Part shown: one piece after another, positions 19,613 through 28,119 of the stretch
How the letters are laid out: each line of letters begins with the position of its first letter
Numbering within the stretch: position 1 is the stretch's first letter
DNA from: an uncultured Sphingomonadaceae bacterium
GTDB taxonomy: Bacteria > Pseudomonadota > Alphaproteobacteria > Sphingomonadales > Sphingomonadaceae
NCBI GenBank assembly: GCA_947488845.1
Contig: CANLBM010000002.1
Coordinates: 22,799 to 86,798, forward strand
DNA: 64,000 nt
Reading direction: 5' to 3'
Notes under the pieces: model-generated
What the model was told of the DNA's origin: nothing
Seen by the model: the letters and a program-made list of their open reading frames with translations, nothing else
Database searches by the model: none
Made by a program: the position numbers and the translations under genes

Positions 19613-19634
<22 letters not shown>
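19356..19634 (+). CDS. DUF2842 family inner-membrane protein
   Basis: A 92-residue protein with two hydrophobic segments (VGMILILLLILLWCGIAVTL and LQLPAYVILGIGWIFPIRPL) and WRKP before the first. WIFPIRPLLTWM is the hallmark end of DUF2842. Function unknown; the family is typical of alphaproteobacteria. It begins 14 bases after the 5-FCL stop. Its last 22 bases overlap the 3' end of the antisense tRNA-Asp gene, so the C-terminal NGASDET is encoded by tRNA sequence. Confidence 0.85.
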
Positions 19635-19689
<55 letters not shown>

Positions 19690-20048
19690 TTATGTGCCTA
19701 TATAGGCGGTGAAGCAGCGCAAGTATAAGAGCGCTGCATCCCTGTCAACTACACTCTTTCGATTATCCCAGATATTTCTCAAAATGGCTGATCTGGCCAA
19801 GATTTATCGCCCTTCCCGATCAGGCTTGTCAGGCACGAGTCCCGAACAGCCGCAAAACCTTATATTGACGGTAGCAGCTGCCGATAGTTACACCGCATTA
19901 CGGTTAACAGGGGGTAAATCAGCGAGAAACGACTGGTTAATTAACTAAAATTATTGGCTGTTATCCGCCGGTTCTGACGGTAAAAAACTCATGACGTCAT
20001 CTGGAAACCGTTTACCAAATATTTTTCTTTCTTGGCCATATAGATCGA
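19690..20048. promoter_or_regulatory. 359-base non-coding region upstream of the surface-protein cluster
   Basis: No gene is seen. It separates tRNA-Asp (minus) from the first DUF11 gene (plus), so it should carry promoters both ways. It contains an AT-rich stretch with the perfect palindrome GTTAATTAAC (19936-19945) and the palindrome ATGACGTCAT (19991-20000) 49 bases before the first ATG. Either could be an operator; neither is assigned. Confidence 0.35.
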
Positions 20049-21089
20049 ATGACCAGACAAGAAAAACCGGCCTGCGAATGGCGTTCGCATCCCCTTGCAG
20101 CAATTCCCGTCCGACGGCGGCTGTCGCTTGCGGCGGGTGCCGCTGCACTCTTATTGACGCCCGTATCCGCACAGGCGGCGGGCACGGTTGCGGGAACCGA
20201 CATCGTCAATGTGGCACAGGCCACGTATGACGGACCCTCAGGCGGTTCGCCCGTTACCATTGATTCGAATATCGTCACAATCAAAGTGGATGAACTGCTG
20301 GATGTCACAGTCGTTTCCAGCGATCCCGGAGATATAGCCACCTCGCCCGCATTGACCGGACAGGCAACCACCTATCAGGTCACCAACACGGGCAACGGCG
20401 ACGAAGCGTTCACGCTGTCAGCGGATACGGCAAAGCCCGGCGATGAATTTGACACGACATTCGAACAGATCATTCTCGATAGCAATGGCAACGGCGTCTA
20501 CGATCCCGGAGTCGACACCATCTATACGCCCGGCACCAACGACCCGGTGCTGGCACCAGATGAAAGCATCAACGTTTTCATCCTTTCGACCATTCCGGCT
20601 TCCGCCAGTGACGCCGATCGCGCCGAAATCGAGCTTTCTGCCGTGGCCAGCACCGGCAGCGGTACACCGGGCGACATATTCGCCGGACAGGGCGATGGCG
20701 GTGGCGACGCGGTGGTTGGCTCAACCGGCGCGAGCGACGAAGACAGCGGCTTTTTTCTGATCCAGGCGGCCGAAGTCACTTTGGTCAAAAGCGCGACCAT
20801 CGTCGATCCCTTTGGCGGAACAGAAGCCGTGCCAGGCGCGGTTATCCGATATCAGCTGGTTGCGACGACAACCGGCACCGGCAATCTGACCAATCTGGCG
20901 ATCACCGACGATATCCCTGCGGACACGACATATGATGCCGAAAGCATCACTCTGGAAGGCGCGGCGCTGACCGACGCACCGGGCGATGCCGACGCGGGCG
21001 CTTTCGACGGCAGCTCGATCGCAGTGTCTTTGGGCACGGTTCCGGGCGGACAGACGCGCACCATCACATTTCAAGTAACCATCGACTGA
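20049..21089 (+). CDS. Exported DUF11-type repeat protein 1
   Basis: A 346-residue secreted protein with signal peptide ending LLLTPVSAQAAG. The mature part starts with a module containing DIVNVAQATYDGPSGG and SNIVTIKVDE, then a beta-sandwich with YQVTNTGNGDEAF, an acidic calcium-site-like ILDSNGNGVYDPGVDTIY, and a C-terminal DUF11 domain (VPGAVIRYQLVATTTGTGNL, ITDDIPADTTYDAES, TRTITFQVTID). DUF11 modules are found in bacterial surface proteins. There is no anchor or membrane segment after the signal peptide. First of four related genes; role inferred to be cell-surface. No good ribosome binding site precedes the ATG. Confidence 0.8.
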   Translation: MTRQEKPACEWRSHPLAAIPVRRRLSLAAGAAALLLTPVSAQAAGTVAGTDIVNVAQATYDGPSGGSPVTIDSNIVTIKVDELLDVTVVSSDPGDIATSPALTGQATTYQVTNTGNGDEAFTLSADTAKPGDEFDTTFEQIILDSNGNGVYDPGVDTIYTPGTNDPVLAPDESINVFILSTIPASASDADRAEIELSAVASTGSGTPGDIFAGQGDGGGDAVVGSTGASDEDSGFFLIQAAEVTLVKSATIVDPFGGTEAVPGAVIRYQLVATTTGTGNLTNLAITDDIPADTTYDAESITLEGAALTDAPGDADAGAFDGSSIAVSLGTVPGGQTRTITFQVTID

Positions 21090-21111
21090 CAATTTTCAGG
21101 GGGATAGCCGC

Positions 21112-21576
21112 ATGTTTAAAAGATTATTCATTGCCATTGCATTGATAGCTCCTGGCACCGCCATGGCGGCCAATAATGTCAGCCTGTCGAGCGACGTCTT
21201 CATCGAGCGCAAGGTGGCAAAACCGAACGGCACCACCGCTGTGGTTCTCGAGCAGCCGAAAACAGTCATTCCCGGCGACAATCTCGTATTCGTCGTCAAA
21301 TATAAGAATGTCGGCAGCGCGCCGGCATCCGATTTCTCTGTCACCAACCCGCTACCAAAAGCGGTGGCGTTCAATGGAACGTCCGATGGCACCGAAATTG
21401 TCTCCGTTGACGGAGGCAAAACATGGGGGCCGCTTTCGGCCCTCACCTACCCGAGGGACAATGGCGACGTTCGCCCTGCCCTCATGACGGATGTGACACA
21501 CGTAAAATGGAAATTCAGTCGTGCCCTTTCCGCAGGATCGGAGGGGAAATTGATTTTCCGCGGCACTGTGAAGTGA
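21112..21576 (+). CDS. Exported DUF11-type protein 2 (single domain)
   Basis: A 154-residue protein with signal peptide MFKRLFIAIALIAPGTAMAA and one domain of the DUF11 type: NLVFVVKYKNVGSAPASDFS, VTNPLPKAVAFNG, the Trp-containing SVDGGKTWGPLS and a closing strand EGKLIFRGTVK. AGGGGGAT lies nine bases before the ATG. It begins 22 bases after gene 1. Being a single domain, it could be a repeating subunit or cap of a surface assembly (inference). Confidence 0.8.
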   Translation: MFKRLFIAIALIAPGTAMAANNVSLSSDVFIERKVAKPNGTTAVVLEQPKTVIPGDNLVFVVKYKNVGSAPASDFSVTNPLPKAVAFNGTSDGTEIVSVDGGKTWGPLSALTYPRDNGDVRPALMTDVTHVKWKFSRALSAGSEGKLIFRGTVK

Positions 21577-21588
21577 TCGCAACCGCCA

Positions 21589-21615
21589 TGGATTGCCGCG
21601 GGGTTAGGCAATCCA
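21589..21615 (+). terminator. Intercistronic hairpin between DUF11 genes 2 and 3
   Basis: Perfect 9-base stem TGGATTGCC/GGCAATCCA with a 9-base loop, 12 bases after the gene 2 stop and followed by ATTAAG and not a T-run. It is therefore more likely a processing or attenuation hairpin than a full terminator. Confidence 0.5.
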
Positions 21616-21638
21616 ATTAAGTGAAACAGGAGACAGTT

Positions 21639-22745
21639 ATGACCAGTATACTGAAACTTCTCGTTGCCACTAGTACCATATCTGTAGCGGCGCTGGGTGC
21701 AAAGCCCGCGTTCGCTGCAGACTTGGGTACTGATGCGGGCACGAGCATTACCAACAACGTTAGCGTTGCGTTCAATGTGGGGGGGACTGCTCAGACCGCA
21801 GAAACCGACAGCGACACATTTGTCGTCGACAGGGAAGTAAATCTTGTTGTGACCAAAAGCGACGGGGTGAACACCTCCGTTGCTCCGGGTTCGACACAAC
21901 AAGCCGTGACCTACACGGTCAGCAACCAGACCAATGACACGATCGACGTGTTGCTGACTTCCGAGCAGCTCGGCGGAGACAATTTCAACGTCACCGGCGC
22001 GATCACCTACTATCTCGATGACGGCGCAACGGCCGGCGTCTTTGACGCTGGTGATACGCCAATCACCTACATCGACAATCTGGCTGAAGATGCTACCGTC
22101 ACTATTCACGCGGTTGCCAACATCCCGGGCGGTGTTGTCACCGGCGATCTGGCTGATATTGTCCTGATAGGTCAAGCTGCAGGCCATGGCGGTGCGGGCG
22201 TTCCTACAACCGGTGTGGGCATACAGGGTACGGCATTTGTCAATAACGCGGGCGATGCAGATGATGCCGCCGTTGTCCAGAACGTCTTTGCCGATGGCGC
22301 CGGCACCGGAACCGGTGATGGCGCAGGCGACGGTTATCACAGCGATACCGACACTTACGTGGTCGCTGGAGCGGACATTTCGGTGTTCAAATCCAGCCGC
22401 GTTGTCAGCGATCCGGTGAACAACACGACCAATCCAAAGGCCATTCCAGGGGCGATTGTCGAATATTGTATTTCGGTCGCCAACGGAGCCGGGTCGGCTT
22501 TGGCAACAGGTGTCACTATAACCGATACGCTGCCAGCAGATGTTGGTGGCAATGGCATCACGTTCGTCACCGGGTCCATCCTGGTGGACGCGACGGCCGT
22601 GATTGCAGCCGGTCCGCCCCAGACCCAGACCTGTTCTGGTGGCGTTGCGGGTGGCAGCTTTGCGAATCCAACCGTTAGCGGTACCTTGTCCGACATTGCC
22701 GCGGGTACAAACCGCGCCATGATCTTCCGTGTAACGGTGGACTAG
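21639..22745 (+). CDS. Exported DUF11-type repeat protein 3
   Basis: A 368-residue protein from ATG 21639, preceded by AGGAGA. Signal peptide ends KPAFAADLG. The N-terminal module (SITNNVSVAFNVGGTAQ, then DTFVVDREVNLVV) matches the ones in genes 1 and 4. Two beta-sandwich domains follow: one with YTVSNQTNDTIDVLLTSEQ and YYLDDGATAGVFDAGDTPI, one C-terminal DUF11 domain (IPGAIVEYCISVANGAGSAL, ITDTLPADVGGN, MIFRVTVD). There are two cysteines only in the last domain. Domain order is the same as in gene 1, so the two look like paralogues. It is rich in Asp, Gly, Ala and Thr, as in calcium-stabilised or S-layer-like proteins. Confidence 0.82.
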   Translation: MTSILKLLVATSTISVAALGAKPAFAADLGTDAGTSITNNVSVAFNVGGTAQTAETDSDTFVVDREVNLVVTKSDGVNTSVAPGSTQQAVTYTVSNQTNDTIDVLLTSEQLGGDNFNVTGAITYYLDDGATAGVFDAGDTPITYIDNLAEDATVTIHAVANIPGGVVTGDLADIVLIGQAAGHGGAGVPTTGVGIQGTAFVNNAGDADDAAVVQNVFADGAGTGTGDGAGDGYHSDTDTYVVAGADISVFKSSRVVSDPVNNTTNPKAIPGAIVEYCISVANGAGSALATGVTITDTLPADVGGNGITFVTGSILVDATAVIAAGPPQTQTCSGGVAGGSFANPTVSGTLSDIAAGTNRAMIFRVTVD

Positions 22746-22760
22746 GCACTTCGAATCATG

Positions 22761-22791
22761 GTGGCAAACCGGAATTTTGGCGGTTTGCCAC
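22761..22791 (+). terminator. Hairpin between DUF11 gene 3 and the large outer-membrane protein gene
   Basis: Stem GTGGCAAACCG/CGGTTTGCCAC (11 pairs, 9-base loop), 15 bases after the gene 3 stop and followed by CATCTTTCG. The T-run is weak. The first possible start codon of the next gene (TTG 22777) lies in the loop, so the hairpin may limit transcription into, or translation of, the large gene. Confidence 0.55.
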
Positions 22792-25700
22792 CATCTTTCG
22801 CTGTTAATCGTGGGTCTGTTCCCCGACTTTCTTAGGCCAATCGGCTTGGCATTTGCTGCAAGCGCATTAACCGCGCCTGCCTCTACGGCACTCGCGCAAC
22901 CCGCGTTTGCCGGGGAGCAGTCGCATGCCCGTAACCTGCCGCTGATCAGCAATATCGCACAGGCGGAATGGGATATAGGCGGCCAAAGGCTGCAGAAACC
23001 GTCCAACCGGGTCGATATTCAGGTGGTCCCGGCGACCAATGCCCCGCCCGAGATCACCACCTATCAGTTCAGCGACCCTCCCGGCGCCGAACAGGTGCCC
23101 ATTCCGGGCACGATGTGCCGCGGTTCGGCAGGAAATATAGCAATCGAGCTGCACGGTGTTTTTGCCGGAACACCCACCAATCCGGGATCGATCACACCCA
23201 CGCACAGAATCCGGGCTGGTGCGCCGCTGATCGTGTCCATTCTTGCGTCAGGCAAGAATCTGGACCCGCTGGCGGTCGACAGCTTCGATATCGTCCTTTC
23301 CACGCCGGCTGGTGACCGGGAAGTGATCACAGTCTCGGAAACCGGGCCGGACACGGCTCGTTTTATAGGGATGATCAACACCGCCGCAATACCGCCGCAT
23401 CCGGTACAGGGAGACTGCAAGCTATCGGTCAACCCCGGCGATACACTGGACGTAGCCATCGACGAAATCGCCGGAAACCCGCTTGGCATGGTGGAACTGG
23501 GCATATTGGTCGATCCGTTTGGCGAAACGTTCGACAGCGGTGATGGCGCGCCCGTCTCGGGTACGCGCGTTACCCTGATCGATGCCGCAACCGGACAACC
23601 GGCCGACGTATTCGGTGACGATGGCGTATCGGTCTTTCCCAGCACAGTGATTACTGGCGACACGGTGACCGATAGCGGCGGCACCGTCTACAGTTTCACC
23701 GACGGCTTCTATCGCTTTCCCTTCGCACGAGCGGGCCGATATCGCCTGCTCGTCGAGCCTCCCGGGCCTTACAGCTTCGCATCAACGGCCACGCCCCAGC
23801 AACTCGCCCCCTTGCGGCGTACCGACGGGATGCCGTTCACTATTGTGGACGGCTCCTATGGCGGGATCATCATATTGAATGACCCGGCACCGGTGCGCGT
23901 CGATGTGCCACTCGACAGGCCCGGCACAGCTCTGCAGATCAGCAAGGCCGCCTCGGTGACGCTGGCGGCGCCCGGAGACGCCGTGCAATATCGGGTCACG
24001 GTGCAAAACAGCGATGCCGTCCGGACCACCGGCCAGATTACCATTTCCGATCAGCTGCCGGGCGCAATGCGCCTGAAAACCGGTACGGTCCGCTATAATG
24101 GCGAGTTGGTCACCCCCGATGTCCAGGCCAACGGACAGGAATTTACCGTTGAGGTACCACCCCTGCCCCCTTCGGGCAGCGGCCTGCTGACCTATATCGC
24201 CGAAGTGCGTCAGGATGCACAGCCCGGAGACGCACTCAATCTCGCTTCGGCGAGCGATGATCGGGGCACAATCAGTCCGACCGTCGATGCGCTGGTTCGC
24301 GTGGAACGCGACGGCATTTCCGAACGATTCACGCTGATCGGCCGGATCACCGACGGCGGCTGCTCGACCGACCCCGAAAAAGCCTCGGGAATTGGCGGCA
24401 TTCGGGTGATCTTGCAGGACGGGACCTATACGGTTACCGACAGCGACGGCCGCTATCATTTTGAAGGGCTGAAACCCGGCCTGCACGTGGCCCAGGTCGA
24501 TCCGTCCACTTTCCCCGCCGATCTCGCACCGGTCGACTGCGCGCGCAATACACGGACCGCTGGCAGCAATATTTCCCGCTTTGTCGAAGGCCGTGGTGGC
24601 GCACTGAAACGGGCGGATTTCCGTGCCAGAAAGGTTGCCCCAAGAGCGATCAGCGAGAAATATATCTATCACAAGCCCGCAGTGCTGTCAGATCCGGAAG
24701 CAGCCGGAGCCGGTCACGACTGGCTGAGCGGCCAGGAACCCGGCATCGCATGGCTGTTCCCCGAAGTGGACCATAACCCGCGCGTCAAGGCATTGCGCGT
24801 CGCGATCAAGCATCACGACGGCCAGAGGGTTGAATTGTCGATCAACGGCAAGCCGGTTAATCCCCTGGCTTTTGACGGAACGAAGAAGAGCGCGGACGGC
24901 AAAATCCGGGTCAGCACCTGGCGCGGCGTCGAGATCGAGGACCGGAGCAATATATTCGTGGCACGGGTGGTGGATCAGAATGGCGCGCTCGTCCAGCAAT
25001 TGGAACGCACGGTCCATTATGCCGGCAGTCCGCTGAATGCAGAATTGCTCAAGGACCGGTCGGTTCTGGTTGCCGATGGCGTGACCCGTCCGGTAATTGC
25101 CGTGCGGCTAACGGATCGCACCGGCAAGCCCGCCCGCAACGGCATGGTCGGTGACTTCAGCGTCCCTGCGCCTTATGCACCGGCGATTGAAATCGATGCC
25201 CGGCAAGCCAACCAGCTGGCCGGTCTAGAACGGGGCGCGCCGGTATGGCGGGTCGAGGGCGAGGAAGGCATCGCCTATATCCAACTGGCGCCGACCACGG
25301 CTTCCGGTTCGCTCAGCATTTCTTTCCCCTTCCGCGATGGCGAAGTGGAACGCACCCAGCGTATCGAGACATGGCTTGATCCGGGTGACCGGCCCTGGAC
25401 CGTGGTAGGCTTTGCCGCTGGTACGCTTGGCTTCAACACGCTGGACGAACGGCTCGAGGATCTGGTCGAAGATGATGACAATATCAACGTCGACGGCCGC
25501 ATCGCGCTTTATGCCAAAGGCCGCGTGACCGGCAAATGGCTGATGACCCTCGCCTATGACAGCGACAAGGAAGAAGACGAAACCCGCTTTCAGGGCGTGA
25601 TCGATCCGCGCCGCTATTATACGGTTTACGCAGACCGTAGCGAGCAGCGCTATGACGCGGCCTCGGTGCGCCGCCTCTATCTCAAGCTGGAACGTCCGCA

Positions 25701-27924
25701 GTTCTACGCGCTTTTCGGTGACTATGAAACCGGCATCAACGAGCCAGAGCTGGCCCGTTACCAGCGCGCCTTCAACGGCATCAAGGCGGAATATAAAAAT
25801 GATCAGGTGCATCTCAACGCCTTTGGCGCGGATTCGCCCAACCGTTTCCGTCGCGAGGAAATCCAGAGCAATGGCCTTTCCGGTCCTTATGCCCTCGCCA
25901 CCCGCGACATCCTCGCCAACAGCGAACGGATCACGCTCGAAACCCGCGACCGCTTCCGCTCGGACCGGATCGTCGAACAGCGCGAGCTGACCCGGCATAT
26001 CGATTACGATATCGATTATCTGGCCGGCACCTTGCGCTTCCGCGAACCGATCCTGAGCCGCGGCAGCGGTCTCGATCCGCAATTCATCATTGCCGAATAT
26101 GAAGTGATCGGCATTGGCGGCCGCAATCTCAACGCCGGTGGCCGTGCAACCTACCAGACCTCCGACCAGAAGTTGAAAATCGGTGCAACCGCCGTGCATG
26201 ACGAGGACGAGAGCGTCAAAACCGACCTGCTCGGCGTTGACATCCGCTATCGGCCGGACGTCAGCACGGAATTCCGCGCGGAACTGGCCGTTACCGACAA
26301 TGAAGCGAAAACGGTCAACCCGACGAGCAGCGGGCAAGCCGCCACAGCCTGGCTGGTCGAAGCCGAACATCATGGCTCGAAATTCGATTTGCTCGCCTAT
26401 GTCCGGCGTCAGGCGACCGGCTATGGTTTGGGACAGCTCAATGCCGCTGAAACCGGCACCCGCAAATTCGGCATCGACGCCCGCGTAAGGGTCCGCGAGA
26501 ATCTGTCGCTGGCGGTCACCAGCTATCAGGAAGATTTCCTGACATCGGGCGCCCGGCGCCGCGCCGGTACCGCCGAACTCGAATATCGCACGAAGGACAC
26601 GTCGTTCCGCGCCGGCCTCGTCTATGCCAATGACCGGCTGTCCGACGGCACGGTCAACGAGTCCAGGCTCGTCCGGCTGGGCGCGACCCAGCGGCTGTTC
26701 GACGGCAAGCTGGAACTGGATGCCCAGACCGAATTTGCCCTGGGTGGCCAGGATGAAAGCATCGACTTCCCGGCGCGGCACAGCTTTTCGGCGCGCTATG
26801 CGGTTACCAAGGATATCAAGATCATCGGCACCTACGAGATTGCCGACGGCGAGAATATCGATGCCCGGACGGCCCGGATCGGCGTCGACGTGTCGCCGTG
26901 GGATGGCGCGCGCATCGTCAGCAGCATGAACCAGCAGGAAATCACCGAATTCGGCCCGCGCACCTTTGCCGCTTACGGCCTGACCCAGAGCATTCCGCTG
27001 GACGACAAGTGGACGATCGATTTCTCGCTCGACGGCAACGAAACGATTGGCGGATTTGATCGCGGCGATGTCATCAACGAACAGCAGCCGGTTGCTTCGG
27101 GCGGTTTCCTGGGCAATGATACGACACTGACCGAAGACTTTTTGGCACTGACCGCCGGCTTCACCTATCGCACCGATGACTGGAGCTGGAATGGCCGCGC
27201 CGAATATCGCGACGGCGACGTCACCGAACGTTACGGATTTACCACCGCAGCTCTCAAGCAGATCGGCGAAGGCAGTGCCGTGGGCGCGCTGGCGAGTGTC
27301 TTTGTTGCCAAAGACAACACGGGAATCAGCACGCGGGTCGTCGAAGCCGAAGCCAGCTGGGCGCATCGTCCGGCCGACAGCCAGTGGTCGTGGCTCGAAA
27401 AGCTGGAATTCCGCGAGGATCGCGTCCGCAACGCCGTCGCCGGTGCATCCGCCCCGATCGGCGGAGCGCCTCTGCTGGTCGATGGCAATGTCACTTCCCG
27501 TCGTATTATCAATAGCTTGAGCGTTAATTACACGCCGATTGATGCCGATGACAGTATCTTCACCGAAGTGGGCGAATATGGTTTCTTCTGGGGCAGCCGC
27601 TATGTTTTCGATCGCTTCGGACCGGATGATGTCGAAGGCTGGAGCAATGTCGTCGGTGCCGATATCAAGTTCGACCTTTCCGACACGATCGACATTGGCG
27701 GCCAGGCCACCGCGCGGATCGGCAATGACTTCAACAGCGTCGCCTATTCCGGCGGACCGAGCGTCGGGATCACCCCGTTCAAGAACGGCTATATCTCGGT
27801 CGGCTATAATGTCGTCGGCTTTGCCGATCGCGACTTTGAAGAAAGCCGCTATACCCGCGACGGGCCTTTCATCACCTTCCGCCTGAAATTCGATCAGGAA
27901 ACGCTCGGAAGTCTGGGGCTCTAA
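22777..27924 (+). CDS. Giant outer-membrane protein: DUF11 and SdrB-like domains plus C-terminal beta-barrel
   Basis: A frame of 1715 residues; the real start may be TTG 22777 (inside a hairpin) or GTG 22810. Signal peptide ends APASTALAQPAFA. Order: an N-terminal module (LISNIAQAEWDIGGQRL, SNRVDIQVV) as in genes 1 and 3; a beta domain; a region with GTRVTLIDAATGQPADVF and DGFYRFPFARAGRYRLLVEP; a DUF11 domain (QYRVTVQNSDAVRTTGQ, ISDQLPGAMRLK); an SdrB-like repeat (GIGGIRVILQDGTYTVTDSD, GRYHFEGLKPGLH); an Ig-like part; then, from about residue 870, some 800 residues of alternating aromatic strands typical of an outer-membrane barrel (YFALFGDY-like turns, YDIDYLAGTLRFREPIL). There is no TonB plug or box. 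Inferred: outer-membrane anchor or exporter for the DUF11 proteins. Confidence 0.8.
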   Translation: MAVCHHLSLLIVGLFPDFLRPIGLAFAASALTAPASTALAQPAFAGEQSHARNLPLISNIAQAEWDIGGQRLQKPSNRVDIQVVPATNAPPEITTYQFSDPPGAEQVPIPGTMCRGSAGNIAIELHGVFAGTPTNPGSITPTHRIRAGAPLIVSILASGKNLDPLAVDSFDIVLSTPAGDREVITVSETGPDTARFIGMINTAAIPPHPVQGDCKLSVNPGDTLDVAIDEIAGNPLGMVELGILVDPFGETFDSGDGAPVSGTRVTLIDAATGQPADVFGDDGVSVFPSTVITGDTVTDSGGTVYSFTDGFYRFPFARAGRYRLLVEPPGPYSFASTATPQQLAPLRRTDGMPFTIVDGSYGGIIILNDPAPVRVDVPLDRPGTALQISKAASVTLAAPGDAVQYRVTVQNSDAVRTTGQITISDQLPGAMRLKTGTVRYNGELVTPDVQANGQEFTVEVPPLPPSGSGLLTYIAEVRQDAQPGDALNLASASDDRGTISPTVDALVRVERDGISERFTLIGRITDGGCSTDPEKASGIGGIRVILQDGTYTVTDSDGRYHFEGLKPGLHVAQVDPSTFPADLAPVDCARNTRTAGSNISRFVEGRGGALKRADFRARKVAPRAISEKYIYHKPAVLSDPEAAGAGHDWLSGQEPGIAWLFPEVDHNPRVKALRVAIKHHDGQRVELSINGKPVNPLAFDGTKKSADGKIRVSTWRGVEIEDRSNIFVARVVDQNGALVQQLERTVHYAGSPLNAELLKDRSVLVADGVTRPVIAVRLTDRTGKPARNGMVGDFSVPAPYAPAIEIDARQANQLAGLERGAPVWRVEGEEGIAYIQLAPTTASGSLSISFPFRDGEVERTQRIETWLDPGDRPWTVVGFAAGTLGFNTLDERLEDLVEDDDNINVDGRIALYAKGRVTGKWLMTLAYDSDKEEDETRFQGVIDPRRYYTVYADRSEQRYDAASVRRLYLKLERPQFYALFGDYETGINEPELARYQRAFNGIKAEYKNDQVHLNAFGADSPNRFRREEIQSNGLSGPYALATRDILANSERITLETRDRFRSDRIVEQRELTRHIDYDIDYLAGTLRFREPILSRGSGLDPQFIIAEYEVIGIGGRNLNAGGRATYQTSDQKLKIGATAVHDEDESVKTDLLGVDIRYRPDVSTEFRAELAVTDNEAKTVNPTSSGQAATAWLVEAEHHGSKFDLLAYVRRQATGYGLGQLNAAETGTRKFGIDARVRVRENLSLAVTSYQEDFLTSGARRRAGTAELEYRTKDTSFRAGLVYANDRLSDGTVNESRLVRLGATQRLFDGKLELDAQTEFALGGQDESIDFPARHSFSARYAVTKDIKIIGTYEIADGENIDARTARIGVDVSPWDGARIVSSMNQQEITEFGPRTFAAYGLTQSIPLDDKWTIDFSLDGNETIGGFDRGDVINEQQPVASGGFLGNDTTLTEDFLALTAGFTYRTDDWSWNGRAEYRDGDVTERYGFTTAALKQIGEGSAVGALASVFVAKDNTGISTRVVEAEASWAHRPADSQWSWLEKLEFREDRVRNAVAGASAPIGGAPLLVDGNVTSRRIINSLSVNYTPIDADDSIFTEVGEYGFFWGSRYVFDRFGPDDVEGWSNVVGADIKFDLSDTIDIGGQATARIGNDFNSVAYSGGPSVGITPFKNGYISVGYNVVGFADRDFEESRYTRDGPFITFRLKFDQETLGSLGL

Positions 27925-27945
27925 GGGCCTAAGGTGTTCCGCCCC

Positions 27946-28108
27946 CCTTCTCCCGTGAGGGAGAAGGATGCGAAGACTTGGCAGCTTGTCTGCCTAGTCG
28001 CAGCTGGATGAGGGTGTTCTGCGCTTCAGAGGACAGAACACCCTCATCCAACGCCGCCTAATTCGCTTCGCTCATAAGGCTCTGTATCCTTCTCCCTCAC
28101 GGGAGAAG
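27946..28108. repeat. Nested palindromic element between convergent genes
   Basis: Two outer arms (27946-27968 and 28086-28108) are inverted copies of each other, and each arm is itself a hairpin (CCTTCTCCC, GTGA loop, GGGAGAAGG). Between them lies a second perfect 16-base inverted repeat, GGATGAGGGTGTTCTG (28006-28021) and CAGAACACCCTCATCC (28034-28049). The element fills nearly the whole gap between two convergent genes and could end transcription from both sides. It resembles BIME-type mosaics. Confidence 0.75.
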
Positions 28109-28119
28109 CATTGCCCGCC

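Noticed and set aside
21447..23006. Minus-strand open frame of 519 codons
   Set aside because: Antisense to two DUF11 genes and the gap with the hairpin; no recognisable domain and His/Asp/Gly-rich shadow composition.
25225..27366. Minus-strand open frame of 713 codons
   Set aside because: Antisense to the barrel part of the large outer-membrane protein; composition is that of a reverse shadow and there is no start signal or motif.
22777..27924. Reading the large protein as a TonB-dependent receptor
   Set aside because: There is a long C-terminal barrel, but no plug domain or TonB box; the N-terminal part is made of DUF11 and Ig-like modules.
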